The position numbers and the translations under genes were made by a program. From Azophilus sp963663395 (GTDB lineage Bacteria; Pseudomonadota; Gammaproteobacteria; Pseudomonadales; Azotimanducaceae), in contig OY760226.1 of NCBI GenBank assembly GCA_963663395.1, forward strand, positions 4,154,001-4,218,000: a stretch of 64,000 nucleotides of DNA, read 5' to 3'. Below, in pieces: positions 34,900 through 43,474 of the stretch; position 1 is the stretch's first letter, and each line of letters opens with the position of its first letter. Under the pieces are notes generated by a model. The model ran no database searches. It was not told the origin of the DNA and saw nothing but the letters and a program-made list of their open reading frames with translations.

Positions 34900-35250
34900 A
34901 TGAAATCACGTCGTACCTTCCTTAAGTACAGCACCGGCCTTGCAACCATCCCGCTGCTCAACGTGCTGTGCACAAGTTCTGCCTGGGCGGCGGGCGAGGT
35001 AAAGATCAGCGAAGACGACCCGCTGGCGATCGCCTTCGGCTACAAGCACGACGTCGCGGACGTCGACACCGCGAAGTTCCCGAAACGCGCGGCTCCCGCC
35101 AACGCCATGTTCCCCGCGGGCGCCGAACAGTTCTGCGACAACTGCGGCCAATACGCGGAAACCGAGGAAGGCTGGGGCACCTGCGTGATACTCCCCGGCA
35201 AACTCGTCGCCGCCAAAGGCTGGTGCAACGTCTGGGTACCAATCCCCTGA
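34900..35250 (+). CDS. high-potential iron-sulfur protein (HiPIP)
   Basis: Small periplasmic [4Fe-4S] electron carrier of 116 residues. A twin-arginine signal (SRRTFLKYS) ends near SAWA-A. The mature part has the four HiPIP ligands Cys79 and Cys82 (FCDNCGQY), Cys95 (GTCVILPG) and Cys109 (GWCNVWVP). GAGGAG 34891-34896 precedes ATG 34900. It is convergent with the cytochrome oxidase operon and is a plausible electron donor to it, as HiPIPs are in several marine and phototrophic proteobacteria. Confidence 0.93.
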   Translation: MKSRRTFLKYSTGLATIPLLNVLCTSSAWAAGEVKISEDDPLAIAFGYKHDVADVDTAKFPKRAAPANAMFPAGAEQFCDNCGQYAETEEGWGTCVILPGKLVAAKGWCNVWVPIP

Positions 35251-35310
35251 TCCCCACCCGCCAAAAAGAGACCAAGCAATACAGCAATATATTTCCTGTC
35301 AACACCATAG

Positions 35311-35417
35311 AGAGGGATTGCGGCGCTCACCTGCCGGCGCGTTAAGCCGTTCAGCGCGTGCCGTACACAAAAACAACGCCGCCTCTGCGCCCGGCAGGTG
35401 AGTGCCGTAAGCCCTCT
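35311..35417. repeat. palindromic element copy 1
   Basis: Arms at 35311-35340 and 35387-35417 (agagggattgcggcgctcac and its imperfect complement) flank a 46-base centre beginning gttaagccgttcagcgcg. The arms carry a few mismatches and one extra base. It shares arms, centre and the following cgggccc with copy 2, so the two are homologous rather than independent hairpins. Confidence 0.85.
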
Positions 35418-35470
35418 CGGGCCCAAAGCCAACACCGCCGCGCCACGCGGACGAGTCGTTCAATAACACA

Positions 35471-35578
35471 GAGTGGGATTGCGGTACTCACCTGCCGGCG
35501 CGTTAAGCCGTTCAGCGCCTACCGTACACAAAACCAACCCCGCCTCTGCGCCGGCAGGTGAGTGCCGCAATCCCACTC
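35471..35578. repeat. palindromic element copy 2
   Basis: Nearly perfect 31-base inverted arms at 35471-35501 and 35548-35578, starting gagtgggattgcggtactca, with one mismatch. The centre gttaagccgttcagcgcc is shared with copy 1, which begins 160 bases earlier. Size and structure suggest a REP/MITE-like non-autonomous element that could also act as a two-way terminator. Confidence 0.88.
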
Positions 35579-35685
35579 GGGCCCCAAAACAAGACAAGTA
35601 TTCCCCATCAGCAAAGGAGCGCTGGAAGAATCGCCCGGCGGCAGTCCTCCGCGAAAGCCCCGGCGGAAGCCCGCCGCGGAAGCCC

Positions 35686-36006
35686 TCAGAAGATGTTGGT
35701 GAAGAACTCCATGCGGGTCAGCCAGGTGTAGTCCGCCTCTCCGGCCATCAGACCGACCAGCACGATAATCACCAGCGGCGGCACCAGGATGGCGTAGATC
35801 AGCGCCATCCGCTCCCACATCATGTGCATGAACACCGCCACGATCAGCCCCGCCTTCAGCATCATGAAGATGATGATGAGGCTCCAGCGCAGATACCCCT
35901 GGAACGCCATGTAATCCACCATGTAGGAGGCCGCGCTCAGTACGAAGAGCAGCCCCCACACCCAGAAATAGATGGCGATCGGATGTTGTTGACCTTGGTC
36001 AGCCAT
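35686..36006 (-). CDS. cytochrome c oxidase subunit IV-type small membrane protein
   Basis: A 106-residue protein with three predicted helices (FWVWGLLFVLSAASYMV, WSLIIIFMMLKAGLIVAVFM, LIYAILVPPLVIIVLVGLM), matching prokaryotic COX4-type subunits. It is the last gene of the oxidase operon, 15 bases after subunit III. It probably helps assembly or stability of the complex. Confidence 0.85.
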   Translation of the reverse strand: MADQGQQHPIAIYFWVWGLLFVLSAASYMVDYMAFQGYLRWSLIIIFMMLKAGLIVAVFMHMMWERMALIYAILVPPLVIIVLVGLMAGEADYTWLTRMEFFTNIF

Positions 36007-36021
36007 GGTGATTTTCCCGAA

Positions 36022-36723
36022 TTACCAGAGATAGAAGAACGCAAAGATGAACACCCAGACCAGGTCGACAAAGTGCCAGTACAGCCCCATCGTCTCGACG
36101 ATCTCGTAGCGGTTCTTGCGGCCGGTCATGAAGCCCGGGGTCTCCTTGTCGAGGTCGCCCCGTGCCACCTTGACAGCGGTGATGATCAGGAACAGCACCC
36201 CGAAGGAGACGTGGGTGCCGTGAAACCCCGTGATCATGAAGAAGGCGGCGCCGAACTGCGGTGCCCCCATGGGATTGGACCAGGGACGTACGCCCTCGTC
36301 GACGATGAGCTTGGTCCATTCGAAGGCCTGCATGCCCACGAACGTGGCGCCCAGGAACGCGGTAGTCACCAGCAGCAGGAAAGTCGGCACCTTGCGCTTC
36401 TCGTACCCGAACTTCACCGCCATGGCCATGGTGCCGCTGCTGGTGATGAGCACGAAGGTCATGATGGCGATCAGGATCAGCGGAATGTGGGCGCCGAACA
36501 TCGTCAGCGCGAACACCTCGCTGGAGTTGGGCCAGGGCACCGTCGTCGACATGCGCACCGTCATGTACGAGACCAGGAAGATCGAGAATATGAAGGTGTC
36601 GCTGAGGAGAAAGATCCACATCATGGCCTTTCCCCACGGAACCTTCTTGAACGCCCGCTGGTCCGAAGACCAGTCGTCGACAATGCCTTTTATGCCAGGA
36701 GCAAGAGCAGTGGATTCAGCCAC
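36022..36723 (-). CDS. coxC: cytochrome c oxidase subunit III
   Basis: Inner-membrane subunit III of 233 residues with helices typical of the family: MWIFLLSDTFIFSIFLVSY, ILIAIMTFVLITSSGTMAMA, TAFLGATFVGMQAFEW, GFHGTHVSFGVLFLI and a terminal WHFVDLVWVFIFAFFYLW. The start is GTG 36723. It lies directly after a second subunit III homologue, so the operon encodes two. Confidence 0.9.
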   Translation of the reverse strand: MAESTALAPGIKGIVDDWSSDQRAFKKVPWGKAMMWIFLLSDTFIFSIFLVSYMTVRMSTTVPWPNSSEVFALTMFGAHIPLILIAIMTFVLITSSGTMAMAVKFGYEKRKVPTFLLLVTTAFLGATFVGMQAFEWTKLIVDEGVRPWSNPMGAPQFGAAFFMITGFHGTHVSFGVLFLIITAVKVARGDLDKETPGFMTGRKNRYEIVETMGLYWHFVDLVWVFIFAFFYLW

Positions 36724-36741
36724 AGTTTTTTTGATCCTAAA

Positions 36742-37401
36742 TCAAGTGGACAACATCAGGCCGAACAGAATCAGCCAGACAATGAACAGGAAGTGCCAGT
36801 ACACGGCGCACAGTTCCACGCCGAGCCGCGTTTTGGGCATTGATTCCCCGGCCCGGGCATGGCTCGCGGTGCGGGCCCAGGCCACCAGACCGCCCAGCAG
36901 GTGCAGCACGTGCAGGCCGGTCAGGGTATAGAAGAACGCGTTGGCGGGATTACCGGAAACGATATACCCCGCATCGTGGAGCTGTTGCCAGGCGAGGAAC
37001 TGGCCCACCAGGAAAGCGACCGCAAAGACGCCGCCGATCAGCAGGCCCCTCTTGATTCCGGCCCAGTCCTCCCGTACCGCCGCCCGCCACGCCAGCTGCA
37101 GGCCGACGCTGCCGAGGAACAGGATGCCGGTGTTGATCCACAGCATCTGCGGTTCCGGCAGCGGGCGCCAGTCGCCGTACTCCATGCGCATGGCATAGGC
37201 GCTTACGAACAGGGCGAACAGCGACGTGATCACCGCCAGCAGCACGCCGAGGCCTACCTTGACGGGCGGCAGGAACCCGACGCCGGGCTGGGCACCCTCC
37301 GGCGCGCTGGCCACCCAGGGCTCGACGTTGATGGTCTGGCGAATCAGCCACCACACCACTACACCCATGAGAATTGCCAGAAAGACCAGTGTCGCGGTCA
37401 T
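36742..37401 (-). CDS. second subunit III-like protein of the cytochrome oxidase operon
   Basis: A 219-residue membrane protein ending AVYWHFLFIVWLILFGLML, like subunit III. It contains LTGLHVLHLLGGLVAW, which parallels the G-H-G-x-H-V segment of subunit III, and an N-terminal helix MTATLVFLAILMGVVVWWLI not found in the neighbouring copy. It may replace part of subunit III or act in assembly. It is 40 bases after subunit I and 18 before subunit III. Confidence 0.82.
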   Translation of the reverse strand: MTATLVFLAILMGVVVWWLIRQTINVEPWVASAPEGAQPGVGFLPPVKVGLGVLLAVITSLFALFVSAYAMRMEYGDWRPLPEPQMLWINTGILFLGSVGLQLAWRAAVREDWAGIKRGLLIGGVFAVAFLVGQFLAWQQLHDAGYIVSGNPANAFFYTLTGLHVLHLLGGLVAWARTASHARAGESMPKTRLGVELCAVYWHFLFIVWLILFGLMLST

Positions 37402-37441
37402 TCAATCGCCTCGTTCGGCCGCTTTAGCTTGAGAACCCGCC

Positions 37442-39220
37442 TCAGGACTTCGCCTGGGCCTCCGCCATTTCCTCGGACGGCACGTTCTGGGGAATGAAGT
37501 CGCGCTCCGCCCCCGGCACGCCGTAGTCGTACGCCCAGCGGTATACCGACGGCAACTCGTCGAAGTTGCCGTGCCGCGGCGGCGTATGCGGCGTCTGCCA
37601 TTCCAGGGAGGTGGCGTTCCAGGGATTGTGCCCCGCCTTCTTGCCGTCGAACAGGCTCTTGACGATGTTGATGAGGAAGATCACCTGCGCCACCGCCACG
37701 AAAATCGCCGCGACGGAGATGGCCGCGTTCAGGTCCTGGGACGACTGGGACATGAAGGCCGTTTCACCGTATGCATAGTAGCGCCGCGGCACGCCTTCGA
37801 AGCCGAGATAGTGCATGGGGAAGTAGATGGCGTACGTGCCGAGGAAAGTCATCCAGAAGTGGACCTTGCCCAGGTTGTCATCCAGCATCTTGCCGGTGAT
37901 CTTGGGATACCAGTGATAGATGGCGCCGAACACCACCAGCACCGGCGAGACCGCCATCACCATGTGGAAGTGCGCCACGACGAAATAGGTATCCGACAGG
38001 GGCAGGTCGACCGTCACGTTGCCCAGGAAGAGCCCGGTGATGCCGCCGTTGATGAAGGTGAAGATGAAGCCGATGGCAAACAGCATGGGTACGGTGAGCT
38101 GGATGTTGCCGCGCCACAGCGTGAGTACCCAGTTGTAGACCTTGATGGCCGTGGGCACCGCGATAATCAGGGTGGTGGTGGCGAAGAAGAAGCCGAAGTA
38201 CGGGTTCATGCCGCTCACGTACATGTGGTGCGCCCAGACGATGAAGCTCAGCGCGCCGATGGCGACGATGGCCCATACCATCATGCGGTAACCGAAGATG
38301 TTCTTGCGGGCGTGGGTGGACAGCACATCGGAGACGATGCCGAACGCCGGCAGCGCCACGATGTACACCTCGGGATGCCCGAAGAACCAGAACAGGTGCT
38401 GGAACAGGATGGGGCTGCCGCCGTCGTGGCTGGTCTGCTCGCCCATGGAAATCATGGCGGGCATGAAGAAGCTGGTGCCGATCAGGCTGTCGAGAATCAT
38501 CATGATGCAGCTTACGAACAGCGCCGGGAACGCCAGCAGCGCCAGCACCGTCGCCATGAAGATGCCCCATACCGTCAGCGGCAGCCGCATCAGCGTCATG
38601 CCGCGGGTGCGGGCCTGCAGCACCGTGACGACGTAGTTGAGGCCGCCCATGGTGAAGCCGACGATGAACACGCACAGCGATATGAGCATCAGGATGATGC
38701 CGGCGCCGGTGCCCGGCGTACCCCCCACCACCGCCTGGGGCGGATAGAGGGTCCACCCCGCGCCGGTCGGGCCGCCGGGAACGAAGAAGCTGGCGACGAG
38801 AATGAGCACCGCGGCCAGGTACACCCAGTAACTGATCATGTTCACGTAGGGGAACACCATGTCTCGGGCCCCGCACATGAGCGGAATCAGGTAGTTGCCG
38901 AAACCGCCGAGAAAGAGCGCGGTAAGCAGGTAGATCACCATTATCATGCCGTGCATGGTGACGAACTGCAGGTAGTTCGCCGGGTCGATCACGGAGAAGG
39001 CCTCCGGCCAGCCGAGTTGCAGGCGCATGAGAATGGACAGCGCCAGCGCCACCAGGCCGATGGCGATGGCGGTTATGCCGTACTGAATGGCGATTATCTT
39101 CGCGTCCTGGCTCCAGACGTATTTGCCTATCCACGTTTTGGCGTGATAAAGCTCGACGTCCTCGACCTCGAACGGACCGAGTTCCGCATCCGAGACCGCA
39201 TCGTGTGCAACTTGAGCCAT
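37442..39220 (-). CDS. coxA: cytochrome c oxidase subunit I
   Basis: Heme-copper oxidase catalytic subunit, 592 residues, reducing O2 to water while pumping protons. Ligand segments are intact: VTMHGMIMVIYLL (low-spin heme), FFGHPEVYIVALP (CuB His and cross-linked Tyr), VWAHHMYVSGM (CuB His pair) and VVAHFHMVMAVSP (heme a3 and a). GHPEVY marks an A-family enzyme. ATG 39220 sits one base after the end of subunit II, so the two are probably coupled. Confidence 0.96.
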   Translation of the reverse strand: MAQVAHDAVSDAELGPFEVEDVELYHAKTWIGKYVWSQDAKIIAIQYGITAIAIGLVALALSILMRLQLGWPEAFSVIDPANYLQFVTMHGMIMVIYLLTALFLGGFGNYLIPLMCGARDMVFPYVNMISYWVYLAAVLILVASFFVPGGPTGAGWTLYPPQAVVGGTPGTGAGIILMLISLCVFIVGFTMGGLNYVVTVLQARTRGMTLMRLPLTVWGIFMATVLALLAFPALFVSCIMMILDSLIGTSFFMPAMISMGEQTSHDGGSPILFQHLFWFFGHPEVYIVALPAFGIVSDVLSTHARKNIFGYRMMVWAIVAIGALSFIVWAHHMYVSGMNPYFGFFFATTTLIIAVPTAIKVYNWVLTLWRGNIQLTVPMLFAIGFIFTFINGGITGLFLGNVTVDLPLSDTYFVVAHFHMVMAVSPVLVVFGAIYHWYPKITGKMLDDNLGKVHFWMTFLGTYAIYFPMHYLGFEGVPRRYYAYGETAFMSQSSQDLNAAISVAAIFVAVAQVIFLINIVKSLFDGKKAGHNPWNATSLEWQTPHTPPRHGNFDELPSVYRWAYDYGVPGAERDFIPQNVPSEEMAEAQAKS

Positions 39221-39221
39221 G

Positions 39222-40613
39222 CTATTCCTCCGCTCCAATATCCGCGACGGCCGCCGTGCGGCCGAAGGTATTGATGTAGGCGACGACATCGTCTACGGCG
39301 CTGTCGTCCTTGAGAATACGCGCCATTTCGGCCATCTGCCAGCCGTACAGGTCGTCGTCATGCCGGCCGCGAATGTTCGCCTTGAAATTCTCGAGTTGCC
39401 GCTTCAGGTACCAGTCGGTCATGCCCGCCGTGCGCGGTGCATTGAGCGCCTGGATGCCTTCGCCAGCGTAACCGTGGCAGGCGCCGCAGGTAACCCAGAG
39501 GTCGCGGCCGCGGTCCGCGTCGCCGGACACGGTGACCTCCGCGGGTTCGTCCGGAAAGGTGCCGATGTAGGCGATCACGTCCTCAATCGCCTGCTCGTCG
39601 GCCAGGGTGATCACCATGGGCGCCATCTGTTGCCCGAAGAGGTCTTCCGGGTGAGCGCCGCGTGCGCCGGACTTGTAGTAGTTGAGCTGCCGGCGCATGT
39701 ACCAGTCTTCCTGCCCGGAGATCTTCGGCGCGTTGAGGGCGGCAATGCCCTCGCCGGCCGCGCCGTGGCAGGCCGTGCAGACCGCGTAACGGGCCTGGCC
39801 CATCACCGGGTCGCCGACCGGGCGGCTCAGCGTGTCAGCGTAGGTGGGCTGCGCCGCGTACCAGGCATCGTAGTCGTCCTGTTCCTGGACGATGACCTTG
39901 CCGCGCATGGCGAAGTGCCCGATGCCGCAGAGTTCTTCGCACAGCACCTCGAACTCGCCGGTTCTCGTGGGTTCCAGCCACAGGTAGGAGACGAGGCCGG
40001 GAACCAGGTCCATCTTCACCCTGAACTGGGTGACCGTGAAATTGTGCAGTACGTCCTTGGCACGCAGGTTGAACTTGACGGGCTGGTTGATGGGCAGGTG
40101 CAGCTTGTTGCTCTCGATCAGCCGGTCGTCCTGGCCGTGGGGATCTTCCGGGTCCATGCCGAAGGGATTGTCACCGGAGATGAAGCGGGCCTCGACGTTG
40201 CCGAACTCGCCGTCGTCGCCCGGCAACCGGTAGCTCCAGTGCCATTGCTGCCCCACCGCCTCGACCTCGTGCGCATCCTCCGGCACCGTCACGAAATCGG
40301 CCCACACGATCAGCCCCGGCGCCAGCATGGCTGCCACGCCGACGGCCGTGATCGCCGTCAGCCAGATCTCCAGCTTCTTGTTCTCCGGCTGGTAGGCGGC
40401 GCGCTTGTTTTTGTTGTACCGGAACCGGATGATGCAGTACGCCATGAAGGCGTTGACCACGACGAACACGAAACCCGTGACCCAGAACGTGACGTCGATC
40501 GTGAAGTCGATCGTGCTCCAGTTCGACGCCAGGGGCGTCAGGTACCAGGGGCTCCAGATGTGAAAAACAACCGAGCCCACAATCAGGACGATCAACGCAA
40601 TCGCAAATGCCAT
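39222..40613 (-). CDS. coxB: cytochrome c oxidase subunit II fused to two cytochrome c domains
   Basis: A 463-residue subunit II. Two N-terminal helices anchor it. The CuA site is complete: His190, Cys225, Glu227, Cys229, His233 and Met236 in VLHNFTV and CEELCGIGHFAM. Two class I cytochrome c domains follow, with CTACH at 279-283 and CGACH at 376-380, their bodies sharing GEGI-ALNAP as in diheme c4-type proteins. One cytochrome domain is the usual caa3 form; two is less common. First gene of the five-gene oxidase operon. Confidence 0.94.
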   Translation of the reverse strand: MAFAIALIVLIVGSVVFHIWSPWYLTPLASNWSTIDFTIDVTFWVTGFVFVVVNAFMAYCIIRFRYNKNKRAAYQPENKKLEIWLTAITAVGVAAMLAPGLIVWADFVTVPEDAHEVEAVGQQWHWSYRLPGDDGEFGNVEARFISGDNPFGMDPEDPHGQDDRLIESNKLHLPINQPVKFNLRAKDVLHNFTVTQFRVKMDLVPGLVSYLWLEPTRTGEFEVLCEELCGIGHFAMRGKVIVQEQDDYDAWYAAQPTYADTLSRPVGDPVMGQARYAVCTACHGAAGEGIAALNAPKISGQEDWYMRRQLNYYKSGARGAHPEDLFGQQMAPMVITLADEQAIEDVIAYIGTFPDEPAEVTVSGDADRGRDLWVTCGACHGYAGEGIQALNAPRTAGMTDWYLKRQLENFKANIRGRHDDDLYGWQMAEMARILKDDSAVDDVVAYINTFGRTAAVADIGAEE

Positions 40614-40884
40614 CTATCTATCCGCCTCACTCCAACATGCCCCGCCCGACGGGCCCGAACCCGGTGACTGATGCATGGTCTGTGGCTTGTATCCGCTTAC
40701 CGACCGGCGCGAAACCGCGCCCGAGCCTCATACCCGGATGTCGCTACCGCGGTTGCCCGTGGCGCAACCTCCGTACTCGGGGTGCGCATTTTGACAAAGA
40801 ATTGGCGCGCTGACGAGAAAAACATGCATCAATTTTGGCATGACCATCTCGAGAACGGCATGCACGCCCGGAGCCGCCCCCGAT

Positions 40885-41361
40885 TCAGTCGCCGTGCATC
40901 TGCGACTGCATGTAGTTCTCCAGGCCCACCTTGTCGATGAGTTCGAGCTGCGTCTCCAGCCAGTCGACGTGTTCCTCTTCGGAGTCGAGAATCTCGCGGA
41001 AGAGCTGGCGGGAAACGTAGTCGCCGTTTGCTTCGCAGAAGGCGATGGCGTCGCGGAGCGCGGGCATCGCGTCCATCTCCAGGGCCAGGTCGCATTCCAG
41101 CATCTCCCGGGTGTGCTGCCCGATCCTCAGCTTGCCGAGATCCTGCAGATTGGGCAGGCCTTCCAGAAAGAGGATGCGTTCCGCCAGCGATTCCGCATGC
41201 TTCATCTCGTCGAAGGATTCTTCGCGCTCCTTGTGGGCCAGCCTCCGCAAGCCCCAGTCCTCGAACATCTTCGCGTGCAGGAAGTACTGGTTGATGGCCG
41301 TCAATTCGTTCTTCAGCACCCCGTTGAGGTGTACGACTACGTCCTTGTGCATCGGCTGCAT
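40885..41361 (-). CDS. bfr: bacterioferritin
   Basis: Heme-containing iron-storage ferritin, 158 residues, forming 24-subunit shells. Ferroxidase residues lie in NELTAINQYFLHAKMFEDWG and DSEEEHVDWLETQL; the heme-ligand methionine is in SFDEMKHAE; ILFLEGLPNLQDLGKL is nearly invariant in Bfr. ATG 41361 has AGGA 8 bases upstream; MHKDV three codons later is an alternative. It is divergent from bfd across a Fur-like box. Confidence 0.95.
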   Translation of the reverse strand: MQPMHKDVVVHLNGVLKNELTAINQYFLHAKMFEDWGLRRLAHKEREESFDEMKHAESLAERILFLEGLPNLQDLGKLRIGQHTREMLECDLALEMDAMPALRDAIAFCEANGDYVSRQLFREILDSEEEHVDWLETQLELIDKVGLENYMQSQMHGD

Positions 41362-41437
41362 GATCGGTTCCTGCTAAGTGTCTGAAGTTGTGAGGATGCC
41401 ACCGCTGACCGACAAAGACAACCCTAACCTATTGATT

Positions 41438-41456
41438 TACAATGAAAATTATTCGC
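41438..41456. promoter_or_regulatory. Fur box-like operator between bfr and bfd
   Basis: The sequence tacaatgaaaattattcgc matches the 19-bp Fur consensus at 13 of 19 positions by eye and lies midway between the divergent iron-storage genes. It predicts iron control of bfd and perhaps bfr. Confidence 0.6.
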
Positions 41457-41539
41457 TTTTGCGAATCGGCATCCATTGGCGATTGCGATGCATGCGCCCT
41501 TGCTATCGAGAATCGTTTTTGTTTACACTACGCGCCGTC

Positions 41540-41725
41540 ATGTACGTATGCCTGTGCAGAGCCGTAACCGATAGCGAGATTCGCGAGGCCGCGAACAGCG
41601 GCACGCACGATCTCGATGGCCTGAACGATACGCTGGGTGTCGGCGCCTGCTGCGGCTCCTGCCGCGAAACCGCCCAGGCAATCATCGACGAGCATCTCGC
41701 CGACGCGATCTCCTACGCTGCTTAA
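41540..41725 (+). CDS. bfd: bacterioferritin-associated ferredoxin
   Basis: A 61-residue [2Fe-2S] ferredoxin that reduces the bacterioferritin core to release iron. Ligands are Cys4 and Cys6 (MYVCLCRAV) and Cys38 and Cys41 (ACCGSC), the standard Bfd arrangement. ATG 41540 gives the usual length. It should be induced by iron starvation through the upstream Fur-like box. Confidence 0.93.
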   Translation: MYVCLCRAVTDSEIREAANSGTHDLDGLNDTLGVGACCGSCRETAQAIIDEHLADAISYAA

Positions 41726-41778
41726 AGCTGCGCCGCTGCCTGAGGCTGCGCCGCTGCTTAGGGCTGCGCCGCTGCTTG
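41725..41778. repeat. three 18-bp tandem repeats after bfd
   Basis: Units at 41725-41742, 41743-41760 and 41761-41778 share the core gctgcgccgctgc and differ at one to four positions. They begin at the last base of the bfd stop codon and fill half of the gap to gap. Confidence 0.8.
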
Positions 41779-41815
41779 AACCCGCGCTACGCCCCCACCC
41801 GGACGGAACGCGCGC

Positions 41816-43288
41816 TCAGAATCCCTGCTCTTCCACGTCCCCCGGAATCAGCGGATAGGAAATCCCCGCCCACTTCTGAACGACCCGGATCACCTGGCAG
41901 GCGTAGCCGAACTCGTTGTCGTACCACACGTACAGAACCACCCGGTTGTCCTTGGCGAGCGTCGCCCCGCCATCGACGATGCAGGCGTGCCGGTTGCCGA
42001 CGAAGTCCGACGACACCACATCGGCCGCTTCGGTGTAGTCGATCTGCCGCTGCAGGCCCGAATGCAGGGAGGCATTGCGCAGAAAATCGTTGACCTCGGC
42101 GACAGTGACGTCTTGAGCCAGGGTCAGGTTTAGAATCGCCAGTGACACGTTTGGCGTCGGCACCCGGATGGCGTTGCCGGTCAGCTTGCCCTCGAGTTCC
42201 GGCAGCAGCTTGGTCACCGCGGACGATGCCCCCGTCTCGGTGATCACCATGTTCAGCGGCGCGCCGCGGCCGCGCCGGTTCTTCTTGTGATAGTTGTCGA
42301 TCAGGTTCTGATCGTTGGTATAGGCGTGCACGGTTTCCATGTGCCCGTGCACGATCTCGAACCCCGTGTTGACCGCCTTCAGCACCGGCACGATGGCATT
42401 GGTGGTGCAGGATGCGGCGCCGAGCAGCACATCGTTCTGGTTCATCACCGAGGAATTGACCCCCGAGACGATGTTCTTGATCGTTCCCTTCGCCGGAGCG
42501 GTGAGCAGCACCCTGGCGGTACCCCTGGACTGCAGGTGCTGACTCATGCCCGGTTCGTCCCGCCATGCACCGGTGTTGTCGATCACGGTGGCGTTCTGGA
42601 TGCCGTAGCGCTCGTAATCGATCCGGTCCGGGCGGTCGGCGTATATCACGTGGACGACATTGCCGTTGGCGATGAGGCAACTGTTCGCCTCATCGACCCT
42701 GAGCGTGCCCAGGAAAGCCCCGTGCACCGAATCGCGCCGCAACAGGGCCGCCCGCTTGGCCAGGTCGTCGGGGCCGGCCTTGCGCACGACGATGGCTTTC
42801 AGCCGCAACTGGTGGCCGCCGCCGGTCTTCTCGACCAACAGCCGCGCGAGCAGCCGGCCGATGCGGCCGAAGCCGTACAGCACGATATCCTGCGGTTTTT
42901 CCAGCGGCGGTACGTGCCGGCCGATCACCTCCGCGCACTCGCGCCGGACGAATTCCATCGGCGTGATGCCGCTGCCGTTCTCGGATTCCTCCATGTAGCG
43001 GGTCGCCAGCTTGCCCACATCGACGTGCGAAGGCCCCAGGTCGATCTTCGAGAGCGCCTCGCAGATCGGGTAACTCTCGAACTCCGACAGTTCGTTGTGC
43101 GCCACCTGCCGCACGTAGCGGTGGGTCTTCATGATCTGTATGACGCTCTGGTTGTACAGCGCCCGGCCGTAGCAGTAGCTCACCACGTTTTTGCGGTAGA
43201 GGCGCCCGATGATGGGGATCATCGCCTCGGCCAGCGCTTCACGCTCTTTCCAGTCCGGAAAGTAGTCGTCGAGACTCGGTAGGGCCAC
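41816..43288 (-). CDS. gap: glyceraldehyde-3-phosphate dehydrogenase, long form
   Basis: NAD(P)-dependent GAPDH of 490 residues, about 150 longer than the standard enzyme. The extra part is an N-terminal helical domain (MALPSLDDYFPDWKEREALA to about residue 125) that precedes the Rossmann motif IVLYGFGRIGRLLARLL. The catalytic cysteine is in GAASCTTNAIVP and the C-terminal region has WYDNEFGYACQVI. This long type is known in gammaproteobacteria beside mfd. The start is GTG 43288. Between it and mfd lie three oxidoreductase genes. Confidence 0.93.
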   Translation of the reverse strand: MALPSLDDYFPDWKEREALAEAMIPIIGRLYRKNVVSYCYGRALYNQSVIQIMKTHRYVRQVAHNELSEFESYPICEALSKIDLGPSHVDVGKLATRYMEESENGSGITPMEFVRRECAEVIGRHVPPLEKPQDIVLYGFGRIGRLLARLLVEKTGGGHQLRLKAIVVRKAGPDDLAKRAALLRRDSVHGAFLGTLRVDEANSCLIANGNVVHVIYADRPDRIDYERYGIQNATVIDNTGAWRDEPGMSQHLQSRGTARVLLTAPAKGTIKNIVSGVNSSVMNQNDVLLGAASCTTNAIVPVLKAVNTGFEIVHGHMETVHAYTNDQNLIDNYHKKNRRGRGAPLNMVITETGASSAVTKLLPELEGKLTGNAIRVPTPNVSLAILNLTLAQDVTVAEVNDFLRNASLHSGLQRQIDYTEAADVVSSDFVGNRHACIVDGGATLAKDNRVVLYVWYDNEFGYACQVIRVVQKWAGISYPLIPGDVEEQGF

Positions 43289-43474
43289 TAGAAATCCTTT
43301 TGTCGAGGGGGATGCTGGGAAGTCGCGCGCATTATAGTTTGAAACCCGCGGGGAACAATCGCGGAAGGGCTTAATTTCAGGAGTTCGGCGAAGCTGGATT
43401 TCGCTGGAATCGGCCGGCGCCCCAACCGCCGTCTCGAACCGGCGGCCCGCGGCCCAGCGGCCATTGCCTTTCCG

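Larger units (their letters stand above)
35251..35685. other. gene-free stretch filled by two hairpin repeats
   Basis: This 435-base region between the convergent HiPIP and cytochrome oxidase genes has no gene. More than half of it is two copies of a palindromic element; the rest shows no recognisable feature. Confidence 0.7.

Noticed and set aside
37571..39274. Long plus-strand open frame (567 codons) opposite cytochrome oxidase subunit I
   Set aside because: Composition is His/Glu/Arg-rich, as expected for the complement of a membrane protein gene in GC-rich DNA; subunit I on the other strand is unambiguous.
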